Below, piece by piece: positions 1 through 9,222 of a DNA stretch of 64,000 nucleotides. Each line of letters starts with the position of its first letter. Position 1 is the stretch's first letter. Both the position numbers and the translations under genes were made by a program. The stretch spans positions 620,001-684,000 of the forward strand of contig NZ_CP047399.1 of NCBI RefSeq assembly GCF_020541325.1, written 5' to 3'. This DNA is from Candidatus Vallotia laricis. Lineage in GTDB: Bacteria; Pseudomonadota; Gammaproteobacteria; Burkholderiales; Burkholderiaceae. Below the pieces are notes generated by a model, which was not told the origin of the DNA, made no database searches, and worked only from the letters and a program-made list of their open reading frames with translations.

Positions 1-681
1 ATAAGCACGATCAAACTGTACTGGCACTCCAAATGCGATCGCTGCCATAATAGTAGCCTTATGTGCAGCGTCAACGCCCTCGATGTCAAATGACGGATCC
101 GCCTCTGCGTAGCCAAGACGTTGAGCATCAGCCAGCGCAGTCGCAAAATCTAGGCCGCGCTCGCACATCTCAGATAAGATAAAGTTTGTAGTGCCGTTAA
201 TAATACCGGCTATATACTGGATACGGTTCGCCGTTAAACCCTCACGCAATGCTTTAATGATCGGGATACCACCAGCTACCGCGGCCTCAAAGGCAACTAT
301 TACACCTCTAGCGCGAGCTGCTTCGAATATTTCAGTTCCATGAACCGCAAGTAACGCCTTATTAGCTGTCACGATATGCTTACCATTCTGGATCGCTTGC
401 AATACTAGTTCACGGGCAATATTGGTACCACCAATCATTTCTGCAATAATATCTAGAGATGGATCATTGACCACCGATGTAAAGTCCGACGTTAATGTTA
501 CGGTACGGAGTGGATCAACCAAGACTTTCTGAGCCTTAGCTGGATTACGTACCGCGATTCTCGTGATCTCGATTCCCCGGCCAGCCCGCCGGCCGATTTC
601 CTCCTGGTTGCGGCGCAATACATTAAACGTTCCGCTGCCAACGGTGCCAAAGCCTAATAATCCTACTTTGATCGGTTCCAT
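1..681 (-). CDS. hom: Homoserine dehydrogenase, N-terminal 227 residues (runs off the window)
   Basis: NADPH-dependent reduction of aspartate semialdehyde to homoserine, the branch point toward threonine and methionine; cytoplasmic. Seen: Rossmann start MEPIKVGLLGFGTVG with the nucleotide-binding GFGTVG at residues 10-15, the TANKALLA segment with the conserved Lys near 108, AAVAGGIPII near 133-142, GTTN near 163 and the catalytic-region EADPSFDIEGVDAAHK near 193-208. The reading frame is open to base 1 and the C-terminal part lies outside the window. The ATG at 681 gives the start usual for Burkholderia homologues. A decayed alaT lies just upstream in the same direction, as in Burkholderia. 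The intact frame suggests threonine/methionine synthesis is kept while alaT is lost. Confidence 0.95.
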   Translation of the reverse strand, partial: MEPIKVGLLGFGTVGSGTFNVLRRNQEEIGRRAGRGIEITRIAVRNPAKAQKVLVDPLRTVTLTSDFTSVVNDPSLDIIAEMIGGTNIARELVLQAIQNGKHIVTANKALLAVHGTEIFEAARARGVIVAFEAAVAGGIPIIKALREGLTANRIQYIAGIINGTTNFILSEMCERGLDFATALADAQRLGYAEADPSFDIEGVDAAHKATIMAAIAFGVPVQFDRAY

Positions 682-907
682 GATCCCGCGTGTGTATGTC
701 ATAAAAAGGGGCAACGCGCTCGTACGCTTGCAGTAGCCGCCCAGAAACCTTGCACTACAGCTTATCGAATTGCTCGGGTTATGGACATTAGGTAAAAATG
801 CGATCTAAAATTACTCAGGATCTAGCTAGTTAAATCCGGTGCGCTAATCCGGTGCGCTAAATTAGCAAAAACTCGCTCTTGCAGCAGCAGTTCTAGAATA
901 ATCTTAG

Positions 908-1652
908 CTATCGCACACTAGATAGATGGCTAGATCTATTCACAGAAACATGTATAAGGTCGCTTTCCATGAAAGACGGTAGTGGGTATATATGGTAAAA
1001 TGCGCTACCTCGGCGTATATAAGCCCCGTCGCAGATAATAATCTTATCGCAGATCTTATCGAAGAATACGGTTAGCTGGTACTGATATGCAAGCTTGAGT
1101 ATCAGTACCGCATTGGTCAGATTATGAAAGTTAGCAATCGCTGAGACTCGCATATTGAGCAAAATCTTCGCTTTAATACCGTCTGAATCTAACAGACGAC
1201 TACTATATTTGCCCCACCAGTAGCAGTTTTCTTCTACTAATAGACTAACTAGTTCTGCCAATAATAGGTCACTAAACCGTAGTAATGGCACTTTATCGTT
1301 ATCATTTAGCGGGCCTTGCATCGTTATCACTATTAACTCCGACGCGTTATTGCTAGTAAAAAATAGTTAACACCAACAATGTTTTTTGTTGCCCGTGATA
1401 CACAATAGATTTATACGCTGAAAACATAGACTTTGAGTCCGAAAAAAACTAGATGATGCCGGTAGGTTTCTAACTATATCAGTGGCACCCTCGTCTAGCG
1501 TATCGAAGACGAGAGCGTCAACATTACCAATGTTTGGCTTAATGACTTTGATACCCTTTTTCTTGAAAGCGTTTAACCTTATTTCAAAGAGATCTGTATA
1601 TGCCATAACAGATATTTAATAGCTTATTTAATTTTATGATGGACTTCTTCAT
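908..1652 (-). pseudogene. alaT: Decayed alanine/aspartate-type aminotransferase (AlaT-like)
   Basis: This is a ruined PLP-dependent class I aminotransferase. The probable original start is the ATG at 1652 (MKKSIIKLNKLLNICYG, like the family N-terminus with NKLLNVCYDIRG). After a frame change it continues from 1606 down to 1367 with IKVIKPNIGNVDALVFD and DIVRNLPASS (family: IKLNIGN, FDAPDE, RNLP). A further break leads to 1330-908, with LLNDNDKVPLL, DGIKAKI and DKICDKIIICDGA (family: LLNDGDEVLLP, DDIRAKI, DEVYDKIVYDG). At least two frameshifts are needed and the Lys-containing C-terminal half is not recognisable. Its place directly upstream of hom matches Burkholderia order. Inference: the transaminase producing alanine was lost recently enough to be read by eye. 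Confidence 0.85.
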
Positions 1653-1950
1653 ATCCAATGCCTTGGTAAAGAAAAGCTCGCTTACGATAAAAAAAGCGAC
1701 TATTCGCCGGATAGCGACCGATACAAAGGCCGCTCGCGTGATCTAACAGGCTTAAGGACACTAAAGAGTAATCTAGCGGATTTTAGCGTAGTCACACAAT
1801 GCATCAAACTATTCCCTTATCCGGTAAACCGCATAGCGGAATGCATTGAGCTCGGGCTGGTCGTTTCCATTATCTCATAACTCGAACTGATCGTCTCGTT
1901 TGCCACACGTGGTAAGCACCCATAAATATCAAACATATATAGACATTACA

Positions 1951-2340
1951 TTGAAATTACACCTAGATTCTACTGGTAGTATGAATACTGTCACTGGTTA
2001 TGGCGCTAACTATGTTGAGGTTAATCGACAACGCTACGATTACAGCATTTTAATATTCCCGCATCAGCCGGTTGTGCCGTGGCCGGTGTTTTCGTTTGAT
2101 ACGCTGATGCCAGAGAATTTTGACATGCTAGTTGCGTTTGCTGGCGAATCTAAGATTGAAGTCGTAATTTTTGGAACTGGAGCACGGCAACGCTTTGCGC
2201 ATCCACGAATAACTAATGTACTGACACGCCAGTGTATTGGTATCGAGACAATGAGTTTTCAGGCTGCGTGTCGTACCTATAATATCCTTATGTCAGAGAG
2301 ACGCAAAGTCGTACTCGCGATTCTAATCGAAAAAATATAA
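1951..2340 (+). CDS. Mth938-like (DUF498) domain protein
   Basis: Small protein of the Mth938/NDUFAF3-like family; bacterial members are uncharacterised, and the eukaryotic relative NDUFAF3 helps assemble complex I. The TTG at 1951 gives KLHLDSTGSMNTVTGYG right at the N-terminus as in Burkholderia homologues, and the product is 129 residues, close to family length. ATGs exist upstream at 1900 and downstream at 1981, but the former adds 17 unconserved residues and the latter removes the conserved LHLDSTG. Family hallmarks seen are the VVIFGTGARQRF-type segment (residues 68-78 region) and the C-terminal QAACRTYNILMSERRKV. It is intact although it sits between two pseudogenes. No biochemical role can be assigned. 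Confidence 0.8.
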   Translation: MKLHLDSTGSMNTVTGYGANYVEVNRQRYDYSILIFPHQPVVPWPVFSFDTLMPENFDMLVAFAGESKIEVVIFGTGARQRFAHPRITNVLTRQCIGIETMSFQAACRTYNILMSERRKVVLAILIEKI

Positions 2341-2956
2341 ATATAGCTAATATATGTCAGATCTTTAGTCATTTTTTGATATGTAATAAACATGCGCACC
2401 TGCACATGCCATACTCTGAAATCTACTAAAAATAGATAATTGATAGGAATGTTTTTCCCTAATACGGCTGATATTCTATTGCTGGGTTACACGTAGACTA
2501 CGTATACTTAATTATTGTCAGTACTAATAACCAGCTAGCTACTGCCAGATGCTTATGAGGGTAATTGCGTGCGATTCGCAAAGCGTTATTATAGCTAAAC
2601 TTCAACCGTAAATCGGGCTTTGGCGCATGAATTCAATTTCTGCTACGTATATTTTTCTAGAAAAATCTAATATATATAAGCATATAGTTGCCGCTTAAAA
2701 TTAGTATGGATTCGGTTAATTATTCTAATTTTTTAAATTTTTAATGTCAAAATTATATCTATTAATCGCAGTAGCTTACCATTAATAGCTTTTATGCTAT
2801 GCAATAAGCGTTATTCTTTAGATCAATTAATGCTCATTCTATGACGCTATTTCGGGCTTGAAGTTTTGCTGCTATTGGTAGCAATATGCTCGGCGTAGCT
2901 ATTCTGTTGCAGAAAAAGATTTTCTCCTATTAAGAGAACTGAATGAGATAAAATAT
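2341..2956. other. Non-coding, AT-rich gap
   Basis: About 0.6 kb with frequent stops in all frames. I see no gene, RNA or convincing regulatory site; it is presumably decayed DNA of the same block as the broken aminotransferase that follows. Confidence 0.6.
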
Positions 2957-3531
2957 GAGCACAATCCCCTTGCCTTTTTTGCCGTTCGTTCGACTTATGT
3001 TAATGAGGAAACAATGTCCGGCGTCGTTGATGTTCTATGCAGTGGTTAGATTACTACCGGCCCGCAAAATGCTCGTTTTGAAGCGGCGCTCTCTTAGTGC
3101 TATGGCTGGTCAGTGCGAACTTTTAATTTTAAGGTACCCGCCGCACGATAGCCATCGCATTGTGTATCGCCAGTATTAGACCCAGCGACGAAGTAATAAC
3201 TACACCGTATCTAAGTAGCTGCTAGCAATATGATCTACGAGGTTGGTGCAACCCCAGTATTCGCTGAATTAGCTTTATACGCTCGCTTACACGTAATAAA
3301 AATATTATAGCAATTGAGGGTGGTGCGCTTATAATAAATAACGATAATAAAGCACAGCTCGCTTAAAAGTACCGGCTTCATGGTATAACGCGAACTGATT
3401 TTGACGGAATGGAATACGATCTACGTAGAGGTAAGTACAATTTAACTGATGTTGCTGCACAAGTCGGGTTGGGATCGCTCGCTCGCTTAAATGAAATTAC
3501 AGAGTTCTATACTAGAAGTACTTTGCTATGA
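2957..3531 (+). pseudogene. Decayed DegT/DnrJ/EryC1/StrS aminotransferase (ArnB-like)
   Basis: One plus-strand frame reads, across several stops, EETMSGVVDVLCSG, ITTGPQNARFEAALS and VRTFN, the N-terminal signature of sugar aminotransferases such as ArnB (family: SGWITTGPKN). Shifted frames then give DEVITTP and EVGATPVFAE (family: GDEVITP, GATPVFVDI). After a deletion of roughly 100 codons that includes the PLP-lysine region, the frame shows IEGGALIINND, YRLHGITRTDFDG and GKYNLTDVAAQVGLG (family: AEGG, KYNLTDI). Known: ArnB makes UDP-4-amino-4-deoxy-L-arabinose for lipid A modification and polymyxin resistance. Assignment to the family is firm; assignment to ArnB rather than another sugar aminotransferase is inference. 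Stops lie for example after CSG, and a TAA at 3364-3366. Confidence 0.8.
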
Positions 3532-4341
3532 GATATTAATTGAAAGTGCAGTTTAAAATTAAATTACTGCTCAGTAAAGAGACTAATGCTTTAGTCTATT
3601 CTACTAAGTAGATTCGAAGAGCGTTTCTAGCCAGCGCATATAAAACTAAGGTAGTACTAGATAAAATATATCCTAAAATCTTTAAATTTTAGAGGAAATT
3701 ATAAATATAATATATAAGTTAGAGCAGAATATTACCGCCGTAATCAAACAGATAGTTAATATGAGTAATATTAACTATCTGCACCTCTAGTTATAAGTTA
3801 TATAGTAGACCTAAGTAGTAATGCACGCTTTAAAGAAGTAATAATTATAAGAAAAAATGAGATAAAATTAGGTAATACGTGTTAGACTGACTCAGTACTA
3901 TAAGAGATATATTTGATAATATCTCACTTGTATTTTTAATAAAAACGGTATTTACTACTAGTAGTCAATATATAAATCTATAGATGATTAGGTTTTTGAA
4001 AAAAATGGAATAATAAATCTAAGTGTCTTTAATCGCTGCAAGTATTTGAATAAGAGCAATACAATAATATATATATGTGTATCGTACATTTTCCTGTTCT
4101 AGTTAAAAATAAATTTTTTATAAAACATGCAAGTGGAAAAGCTTGCGATTAAGAAATTAATTTATTCGTAATTTAAAGCCACTAAATATATTTAGTATAT
4201 TAATACTATTCCATACTAAGAAAGTAACATCTAAGATAACGGAAAATATAATGCCAAACATTTATATGCTGTCAGTCTACTAAAGATGGATGTGTATCCA
4301 TTATGGAAATGTAACATTGCGTGCAAGCACAAAAAATGCAC
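3532..4341. other. Non-coding, AT-rich gap
   Basis: About 0.8 kb of stop-rich sequence downstream of the broken aminotransferase and convergent with pit. I see no gene. It may hold further unreadable remains of the same cluster. Confidence 0.55.
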
Positions 4342-5352
4342 TTATAGCAACTTCTTCCCTAGCCACCATCCGGCAGCAGAAAGTGCGGCGGATGCTGGAA
4401 TTGTCAGAATCCAAGCCCATATAATATTGCTAGCGACACCCCAACGCACAGCTGAAAGTTTCTTCGTCGCTCCAACCCCAACGATCGCACCAGTAATTGT
4501 ATGCGTCGTCGAAACTGGAATTCCTAACCATGACGCTATAAATAATATAATTGCACCACCAATTTCTGCGCAAAATCCACTAACCGGTTTGAGCCGCGTA
4601 ATGCGCTGCCCCATTGTGCGCACAATTCGCCAACCACCAAATAATGTTCCTAACCCCATTGACATATAGCAGCCAACGATTATCCATGTCGGCGGAGCAG
4701 AATCGGCAAGAGATGATGCTCCCGTTGCTATTAACAGCATCCAAATAATACCAATTGTCTTTTGTGCATCGTTACCTCCGTGTCCCAGGCTATATAGAGA
4801 CGCAGACACAAGTTGTAACCTTCGAAAATAACAATCAACACGACTTGGCCGCATCCGGAAGCAAATCCAAGAGACCAGAAGCATAAAAAGCGACCCGAAT
4901 ACAAAACTAAGTAAGGGCGATAAAAAAATGCAAGAGATTGTCTTCGTCAATCCGCTTATATTCAAAGCGCCCCACCCTGACTTAGCAATTGCCGAGCCAA
5001 CTAGGCCTCCAATTATGGCATGCGAGGAACTTGATGGAATCCCGTAATACCAAGTTACGATGTTCCAGCCAATGGCCCCAAATAAAGCGCCGAATACTAC
5101 GTAGTGATCGATAATACTAGGGTCGATCGTGCCCTTACCAACTGCAGTCGCTACTTTTAAATGAAATATAAAATATGCAATGATATTAAAACTAGCGGCG
5201 AATACTACGGCCTGATACGGCTTAAGTACTCCTGTCGACACGACAGTCGCGATTGAGTTTGCTGCGTCATGGAAACCATTCATGAAATCGAATATCAACG
5301 CTACAGAAACTAGTAGCGTAATTACCCATATAGCAAGTTGAATCGAATGCAT
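4342..5352 (-). CDS. pit: Inorganic phosphate transporter, Pit family
   Basis: Low-affinity inner-membrane phosphate (metal-phosphate)/H+ symporter. 336 residues, the usual length of the short betaproteobacterial Pit proteins. The two duplicated family signatures are visible: NGFHDAANS near residues 25-33 and HGGNDAQKTIG near 191-201, each followed by a small-residue segment containing PSSSSHA (about 107-112) or PVSTTHT in the second half. Many hydrophobic segments alternate along the chain. It lies 12 bases downstream of a DUF47 gene in the same direction, a common pair in which the DUF47 protein modulates Pit. It ends next to decayed DNA. No defect seen. Confidence 0.93.
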   Translation of the reverse strand: MHSIQLAIWVITLLVSVALIFDFMNGFHDAANSIATVVSTGVLKPYQAVVFAASFNIIAYFIFHLKVATAVGKGTIDPSIIDHYVVFGALFGAIGWNIVTWYYGIPSSSSHAIIGGLVGSAIAKSGWGALNISGLTKTISCIFLSPLLSFVFGSLFMLLVSWICFRMRPSRVDCYFRRLQLVSASLYSLGHGGNDAQKTIGIIWMLLIATGASSLADSAPPTWIIVGCYMSMGLGTLFGGWRIVRTMGQRITRLKPVSGFCAEIGGAIILFIASWLGIPVSTTHTITGAIVGVGATKKLSAVRWGVASNIIWAWILTIPASAALSAAGWWLGKKLL

Positions 5353-5364
5353 TAGCTACTCCGT

Positions 5365-5991
5365 CTATGCATTTTCTAGTACAATGCCTTCGATAATGTT
5401 AGCGACATCTTCGCATTTATCTGTCACGGCTTCGAGCAACTCAAAAATTGCCTTTAGCTTAATTAACGTTTTAACGTTATCTTCTTCACGAAATAGCTTA
5501 GATATTGCTGATCTCAATAGTCGATCTGCATCAGACTCGCAACGATCAATCTCTTCGCAAGCCTTCAGGATCATACTGGCGCGCTTCATATCATGTAGCA
5601 TAGCTACTGCTATTTGAACACGCTCGCAGGTGAGTCGGCAGACATGCGCAAGTTCATTTGCCTCGGAGGTAACTATCCGTACATCATATAGCGATACCGC
5701 GGTAGCAACATCCTCCATTAAGTCAAGAATGTCGTCCATAGTCGTGATCAGCTTATGAACTTCGTCTCGATCTAGCGGTGTGATGAAGGTTTTATGTAGT
5801 AAATCGATACATTCATGCGTTAGCTTGTCTGCACGTTTTTCATTTGCTTGCACGTTTTTTTTGTGCAACTCCGCATTAGGCAGATCTTCGATTAACCGCT
5901 CGAGTTCGAGACTAGCATCGACTATGCATTTTGCGTGAGCATTAAATATCTCGAAGAACTTGCCTTCAGTAGGCATAAAGCGTCCGAACAT
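5365..5991 (-). CDS. DUF47 (PhoU-like) Pit accessory protein
   Basis: Cytoplasmic all-helical protein of the DUF47/PhoU-like family, generally encoded with Pit transporters and thought to regulate them. 208 residues when started at the ATG at 5991 (MFGRFMPTEGKFFEIFN), the conserved family N-terminus; an upstream in-frame start at 6021 would add ten unconserved residues. Typical features seen: ELERLIEDLP, ITTMDDILDLMEDVATAVSLYD around residues 85-110, and ICEECD-type helices in the second half. It is the first gene of a two-gene unit with pit. Regulation is not visible in the sequence. Confidence 0.88.
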   Translation of the reverse strand: MFGRFMPTEGKFFEIFNAHAKCIVDASLELERLIEDLPNAELHKKNVQANEKRADKLTHECIDLLHKTFITPLDRDEVHKLITTMDDILDLMEDVATAVSLYDVRIVTSEANELAHVCRLTCERVQIAVAMLHDMKRASMILKACEEIDRCESDADRLLRSAISKLFREEDNVKTLIKLKAIFELLEAVTDKCEDVANIIEGIVLENA

Positions 5992-6163
5992 GAATCCCTC
6001 GGAAGTAATAGGCGCCAACACAGGAGTGCAATATTACATCTAAACGTCGCTAGACTAGCCGAAAAAATATGCGCTCCCACTCTACGATAACATTATGATA
6101 ATAAAGTGCGGGACTAACTAGATACTTAATAGGTAATACTTCTAAATATTAATTATATTTTGT

Positions 6164-7540
6164 CTAAAATGATGATACACCAGCAAAATTATCAAATTTT
6201 GTATGCGGACCCAAAAATGTTAGGCGAATAGGTCCAATCGGCCCATTTCGCTGTTTACCAATAATAATCTCGGCTATCCCCTTATCAAGGCTATCTGGGT
6301 TATAGACCTCATCACGATAGATAAACAAAATTATATCTGCATCTTGCTCAATTGCACCAGACTCGCGCAGATCAGACATCACAGGTCGTTTATTTGGCCT
6401 CTGTTCTAAGCCTCGGTTGAGCTGAGATAGTGCAATAATCGGCACGTCAAGTTCTTTAGCTAAGCTTTTAAGAGAACGCGAAATTTCAGAGATTTCTGTT
6501 GCTCGGTTTTCTCCTGATGATGAGCCACTCATTAACTGAAGATAATCAACAACAATCAACCCTAGCTTACCGCACTGACGCGCTAATCTTCGCGCTCGCG
6601 AGCGCAATTCCATTGGATTCAGCCCGCCTGTCTCGTCGATAAAAATCTGTGCCTCACTCATCTTGCGCACCGCATGCGTTAGCTTAGGCCAATCTTCATC
6701 AGTTAGTCGTCCGGTACGCATTCGGTGTTGATCGAGTCGACCAATCGAACCAAGCATCCGCATTACAAGTTGTATGCCAGGCATTTCCATTGAAAATACA
6801 GCAACCGGCAAACCATATTCTACTGCAACATATTCACCGACATTCATCGAAAATGCAGTTTTTCCCATTGATGGCCGTCCCGCAACAATAATTAATTCGC
6901 CACCATGCATTCCCGAAGTCATTCGATCTAAGTCAATAAAGCCAGTTGGTGTACCTGTCACATCACTCGGATTGTCTGTGTGATATAAAGCATCAATCCG
7001 CTCAACTACTTGTGTTAATAGCGGCCCAATTTCAAGAAATCCTTGAGTGCCACGTTGGCCTTCTTCTGCGATCGAGAAAATTTTAGCCTCGGCTTGGTCG
7101 AGAAGCTGCCGGACTTCTTTACCCTGTGGATTGAGAGCATCACTAGCAATTTCGTCAGCAACAGTTACTAGTTTTCTTAAAACTGCCCGATTTCGTACAA
7201 TCTCGGCGTACCGCCGGATGTTCGCTGCGCTTGGCGTATTTTGCGCAAGCGCATTCAAATAGGCGAGACCGCCAATACAATCCGTCTGGCCCGCTGTAGA
7301 AAGTGACTCAAACACCGTAATTACATCTGCCGGCCGAGAGGTAATAATTAGTTTTCCGATATGCTGGTAAATAAGCTGGTGATCAAAGCGATAGAAATCC
7401 TGATAATCTAGAAAGTCTGCAATTTGATCCCACGCGGCATTATCAAGCAGCAAACCACCCAGCACTGACTGTTCCGCTTCGATTGAATGAGGCGGAACTT
7501 TTAGTGATTCAAGTTGCAAATCGTTATTCAACGCGTTCAT
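6164..7540 (-). CDS. dnaB: Replicative DNA helicase DnaB
   Basis: Hexameric 5'-3' helicase that unwinds the chromosome at the fork and recruits DnaG primase. 458 residues, normal for the family. N-terminal domain begins PPHSIEAEQSVLGGLLLD (residues 16-33). The RecA-like domain carries Walker A GRPSMGKT at 221-228, and downstream Walker B LGLIVVDYLQLM and the SQLNRGLEQRP loop. The C-terminus has RESGAIEQDADIILFIYR and IIGKQRNGP. No intein or truncation. It lies downstream of the rpsF-priB-rpsR-rplI operon and is separated from it by a clear terminator, so it probably has its own promoter. Confidence 0.97.
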   Translation of the reverse strand: MNALNNDLQLESLKVPPHSIEAEQSVLGGLLLDNAAWDQIADFLDYQDFYRFDHQLIYQHIGKLIITSRPADVITVFESLSTAGQTDCIGGLAYLNALAQNTPSAANIRRYAEIVRNRAVLRKLVTVADEIASDALNPQGKEVRQLLDQAEAKIFSIAEEGQRGTQGFLEIGPLLTQVVERIDALYHTDNPSDVTGTPTGFIDLDRMTSGMHGGELIIVAGRPSMGKTAFSMNVGEYVAVEYGLPVAVFSMEMPGIQLVMRMLGSIGRLDQHRMRTGRLTDEDWPKLTHAVRKMSEAQIFIDETGGLNPMELRSRARRLARQCGKLGLIVVDYLQLMSGSSSGENRATEISEISRSLKSLAKELDVPIIALSQLNRGLEQRPNKRPVMSDLRESGAIEQDADIILFIYRDEVYNPDSLDKGIAEIIIGKQRNGPIGPIRLTFLGPHTKFDNFAGVSSF

Positions 7541-7586
7541 GGAAACCGATTATCAATAATTCAGCTATTCACGCAATGGTATGAAA

Positions 7587-7623
7587 TAAAAAAGCAGGAT
7601 TGGGTTTACCCGAATCCTGCTTG
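7587..7623 (-). terminator. Rho-independent terminator of the rpsF-rplI operon
   Basis: Read on the minus strand, GCAGGATTCGGGT and its complement CCCAATCCTGC form a strong stem with a small AAA-containing loop, followed by TTTTTTAT. It lies about 30 bases beyond the rplI stop codon and before dnaB. Confidence 0.9.
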
Positions 7624-7651
7624 CACATAATAATAACAGTATGAGGCAATA

Positions 7652-8104
7652 TTATTCCTGTGCGTTTAGCACTGATACTGTGACATCTGTCACTATATCC
7701 GTGTGCAATACTACTTGTATTAGATGTTCACCAAGAGTCTTAATCGGACCCTTTAATAGTCGAACCTGCGCTTTTTCGATAGCAAATCCTTGCTGTTTAA
7801 GTTCGGCAGAGATGTCTTGATTCGTAACTGAGCCAAATAGACGACCATCAACACCCGACTTCTGCCTAACCTGCAGCGTTAGGCTTTTTAGCTTTTCACT
7901 TTGCGTTTGTGCGGCAACTAGCTTATCGGCTGCTATTTTCTCGAGTTCTGCACGCTTCACTTCAAATTCAGTGATCGCATTTTTGGTCGCGTGACGAACC
8001 TTTCGACGAGGAATTAAGAAGTTACGTGCGTAGCCGTCTTTAACTTTAACAATATCGCCGAGATTACCGAGTTTAACGATTTTTTCTAATAAAATAACCT
8101 GCAT
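7652..8104 (-). CDS. rplI: 50S ribosomal protein L9
   Basis: Large-subunit protein that binds 23S rRNA and extends from the ribosome, aiding frame maintenance. 150 residues, standard length. N-terminal domain [32 protein letters not shown] (shown here in part: the [21 protein letters not shown] signature is complete). A charged central helix follows at residues 50-75, then the C-terminal domain with [12 protein letters not shown]. Last gene of the rpsF-priB-rpsR-rplI operon, 19 bases after rpsR. Nothing unusual. Confidence 0.97.
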   Translation of the reverse strand: MQVILLEKIVKLGNLGDIVKVKDGYARNFLIPRRKVRHATKNAITEFEVKRAELEKIAADKLVAAQTQSEKLKSLTLQVRQKSGVDGRLFGSVTNQDISAELKQQGFAIEKAQVRLLKGPIKTLGEHLIQVVLHTDIVTDVTVSVLNAQE

Positions 8105-8123
8105 TTGCCTTCCTTTTTCTGAA

Positions 8124-8399
8124 TTAGGCCTTGTGCAAGTCCGTATACGGTATTAGCGCAAGAAATCGAGCTCGCTTAATCGCTGTATTAAGCTGGCGTT
8201 GATAGTGGGCTTTTGTTCCAGTCAGCCGCGCTGGCGTAATTTTACCATTTTCTCCTATAAAATCTTTCAGTGTCTCAATATCTTTATAATCGATGTATGT
8301 AACGCTAGCAGCGGTGAAGCGGCAGAATTTTTTACGCTTAAAAAGCGGGTTTTGTTGTTGGCGACGTTTATCAAATTTTTTATTAGTGGGACGAGCCAT
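8124..8399 (-). CDS. rpsR: 30S ribosomal protein S18
   Basis: Small-subunit protein that forms a heterodimer with S6 on the 16S rRNA platform. 91 residues from the ATG at 8399 ([17 protein letters not shown]), the same length and start as in Burkholderia; an ATG two codons upstream is less likely. The core [17 protein letters not shown] and [20 protein letters not shown] are all present. It overlaps the end of priB by 17 bases, so the two are probably translationally coupled. Confidence 0.97.
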   Translation of the reverse strand: MARPTNKKFDKRRQQQNPLFKRKKFCRFTAASVTYIDYKDIETLKDFIGENGKITPARLTGTKAHYQRQLNTAIKRARFLALIPYTDLHKA

Positions 8400-8706
8400 G
8401 ATCATTAATTTTTTCTATATCCAACAATTCTGTAATGTGAAATATAAGAATATTTGCGTTATAGTGTTTTCGTGCTAGAAAACCATCGAAATTTACACAA
8501 ACATCTAGTTCACAATTCATTATTTTACTACTAATGTCGCCGACAGCTAACGCTGAAATTGTCAGCTCAATATGGCGACTAAAGCCAGCCTCAATAGCCT
8601 CAGATTTGTGTTGTAATACACAACTTACAATTGGAATACCTGATGGTGTATAACGCACTGGATCGCGACTAATGATGCTAGCTACTAGTTGCAATCGGTT
8701 TAACAT
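8383..8706 (-). CDS. priB: Primosomal replication protein N (PriB)
   Basis: Single-stranded DNA binding protein with an OB fold that works with PriA in restart of stalled replication forks. 107 residues, near the family length of about 100. Seen: [21 protein letters not shown] at the N-terminus, [17 protein letters not shown], and the C-terminal [11 protein letters not shown]. Encoded between rpsF and rpsR exactly as in most beta- and gammaproteobacteria. Its last residues extend slightly beyond the usual HITEL.DI end and overlap the rpsR start by 17 bases. The central loop is somewhat divergent, but the frame is intact. Confidence 0.92.
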   Translation of the reverse strand: MLNRLQLVASIISRDPVRYTPSGIPIVSCVLQHKSEAIEAGFSRHIELTISALAVGDISSKIMNCELDVCVNFDGFLARKHYNANILIFHITELLDIEKINDHGSSH

Positions 8707-8757
8707 ATAAGTATAACAGACTTTGACTTTTTCTGAAATTAAGTCTCAGTTTTATGA

Positions 8758-9129
8758 TTACCCTTGCGGGGTTTGTGGTTGCACAGCCGATTTTTTTGCT
8801 TCTTCGCGCTGCACTTCTTTCATCATTAGTGATGGACTAGTTTCAGCTTTCTTTGTTTTGACAATAAGGTATCGCAAAACCGCGTCATTAAATTTGAATG
8901 CGTGTTCTAGCTCGCTAAGTGCGAGTTTATTACATTCTATGTTTATGCAAACATAGTGTGCCTTTGCGAGTTTTTCGATCATATAAGCCAACTGTCGTCG
9001 ACCCCAGTCTTCAATACGGTAAATATGATTACCGTGACTAATAATCATTGATTTATACTTCTCGATCATTGCGGGTACTTGCTTGCTTTGGTCGGGGTGT
9101 ACAATGAGTGTAATTTCATAGTGACGCAT
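8758..9129 (-). CDS. rpsF: 30S ribosomal protein S6
   Basis: Small-subunit protein that pairs with S18. 123 residues, as in Burkholderia. [19 protein letters not shown] at the N-terminus, the [22 protein letters not shown] strand-helix region (about residues 40-61) and VLRYLIVKT near 87-95. The C-terminal tail is Glu/Lys/Gln rich. The start has AAGGAATTCCT just upstream. First gene of the rpsF-priB-rpsR-rplI operon, with a promoter about 65 bases upstream. Confidence 0.97.
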   Translation of the reverse strand: MRHYEITLIVHPDQSKQVPAMIEKYKSMIISHGNHIYRIEDWGRRQLAYMIEKLAKAHYVCINIECNKLALSELEHAFKFNDAVLRYLIVKTKKAETSPSLMMKEVQREEAKKSAVQPQTPQG

Positions 9130-9193
9130 AGGAATTCCTTATGGATAGAAGCCACTTGAGCGTCGAACTGATGTGGCAAGGAAAGAAGTAATC

Positions 9194-9222
9194 ATTGTAG
9201 CTTACCCGCTAAGTATATTCAA
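9194..9222 (-). promoter_or_regulatory. Likely sigma-70 promoter of the rpsF operon
   Basis: On the minus strand a -35 box TTGAAT and a -10 box TACAAT are separated by exactly 17 bases. The -10 box ends about 65 bases before the rpsF ATG. No other well-spaced pair is as close to consensus in this upstream region. Confidence 0.6.

Noticed and set aside
4286-4669. 127-codon plus-strand frame opposite pit
   Set aside because: It is the antisense shadow of the intact pit gene, with no motif of its own.
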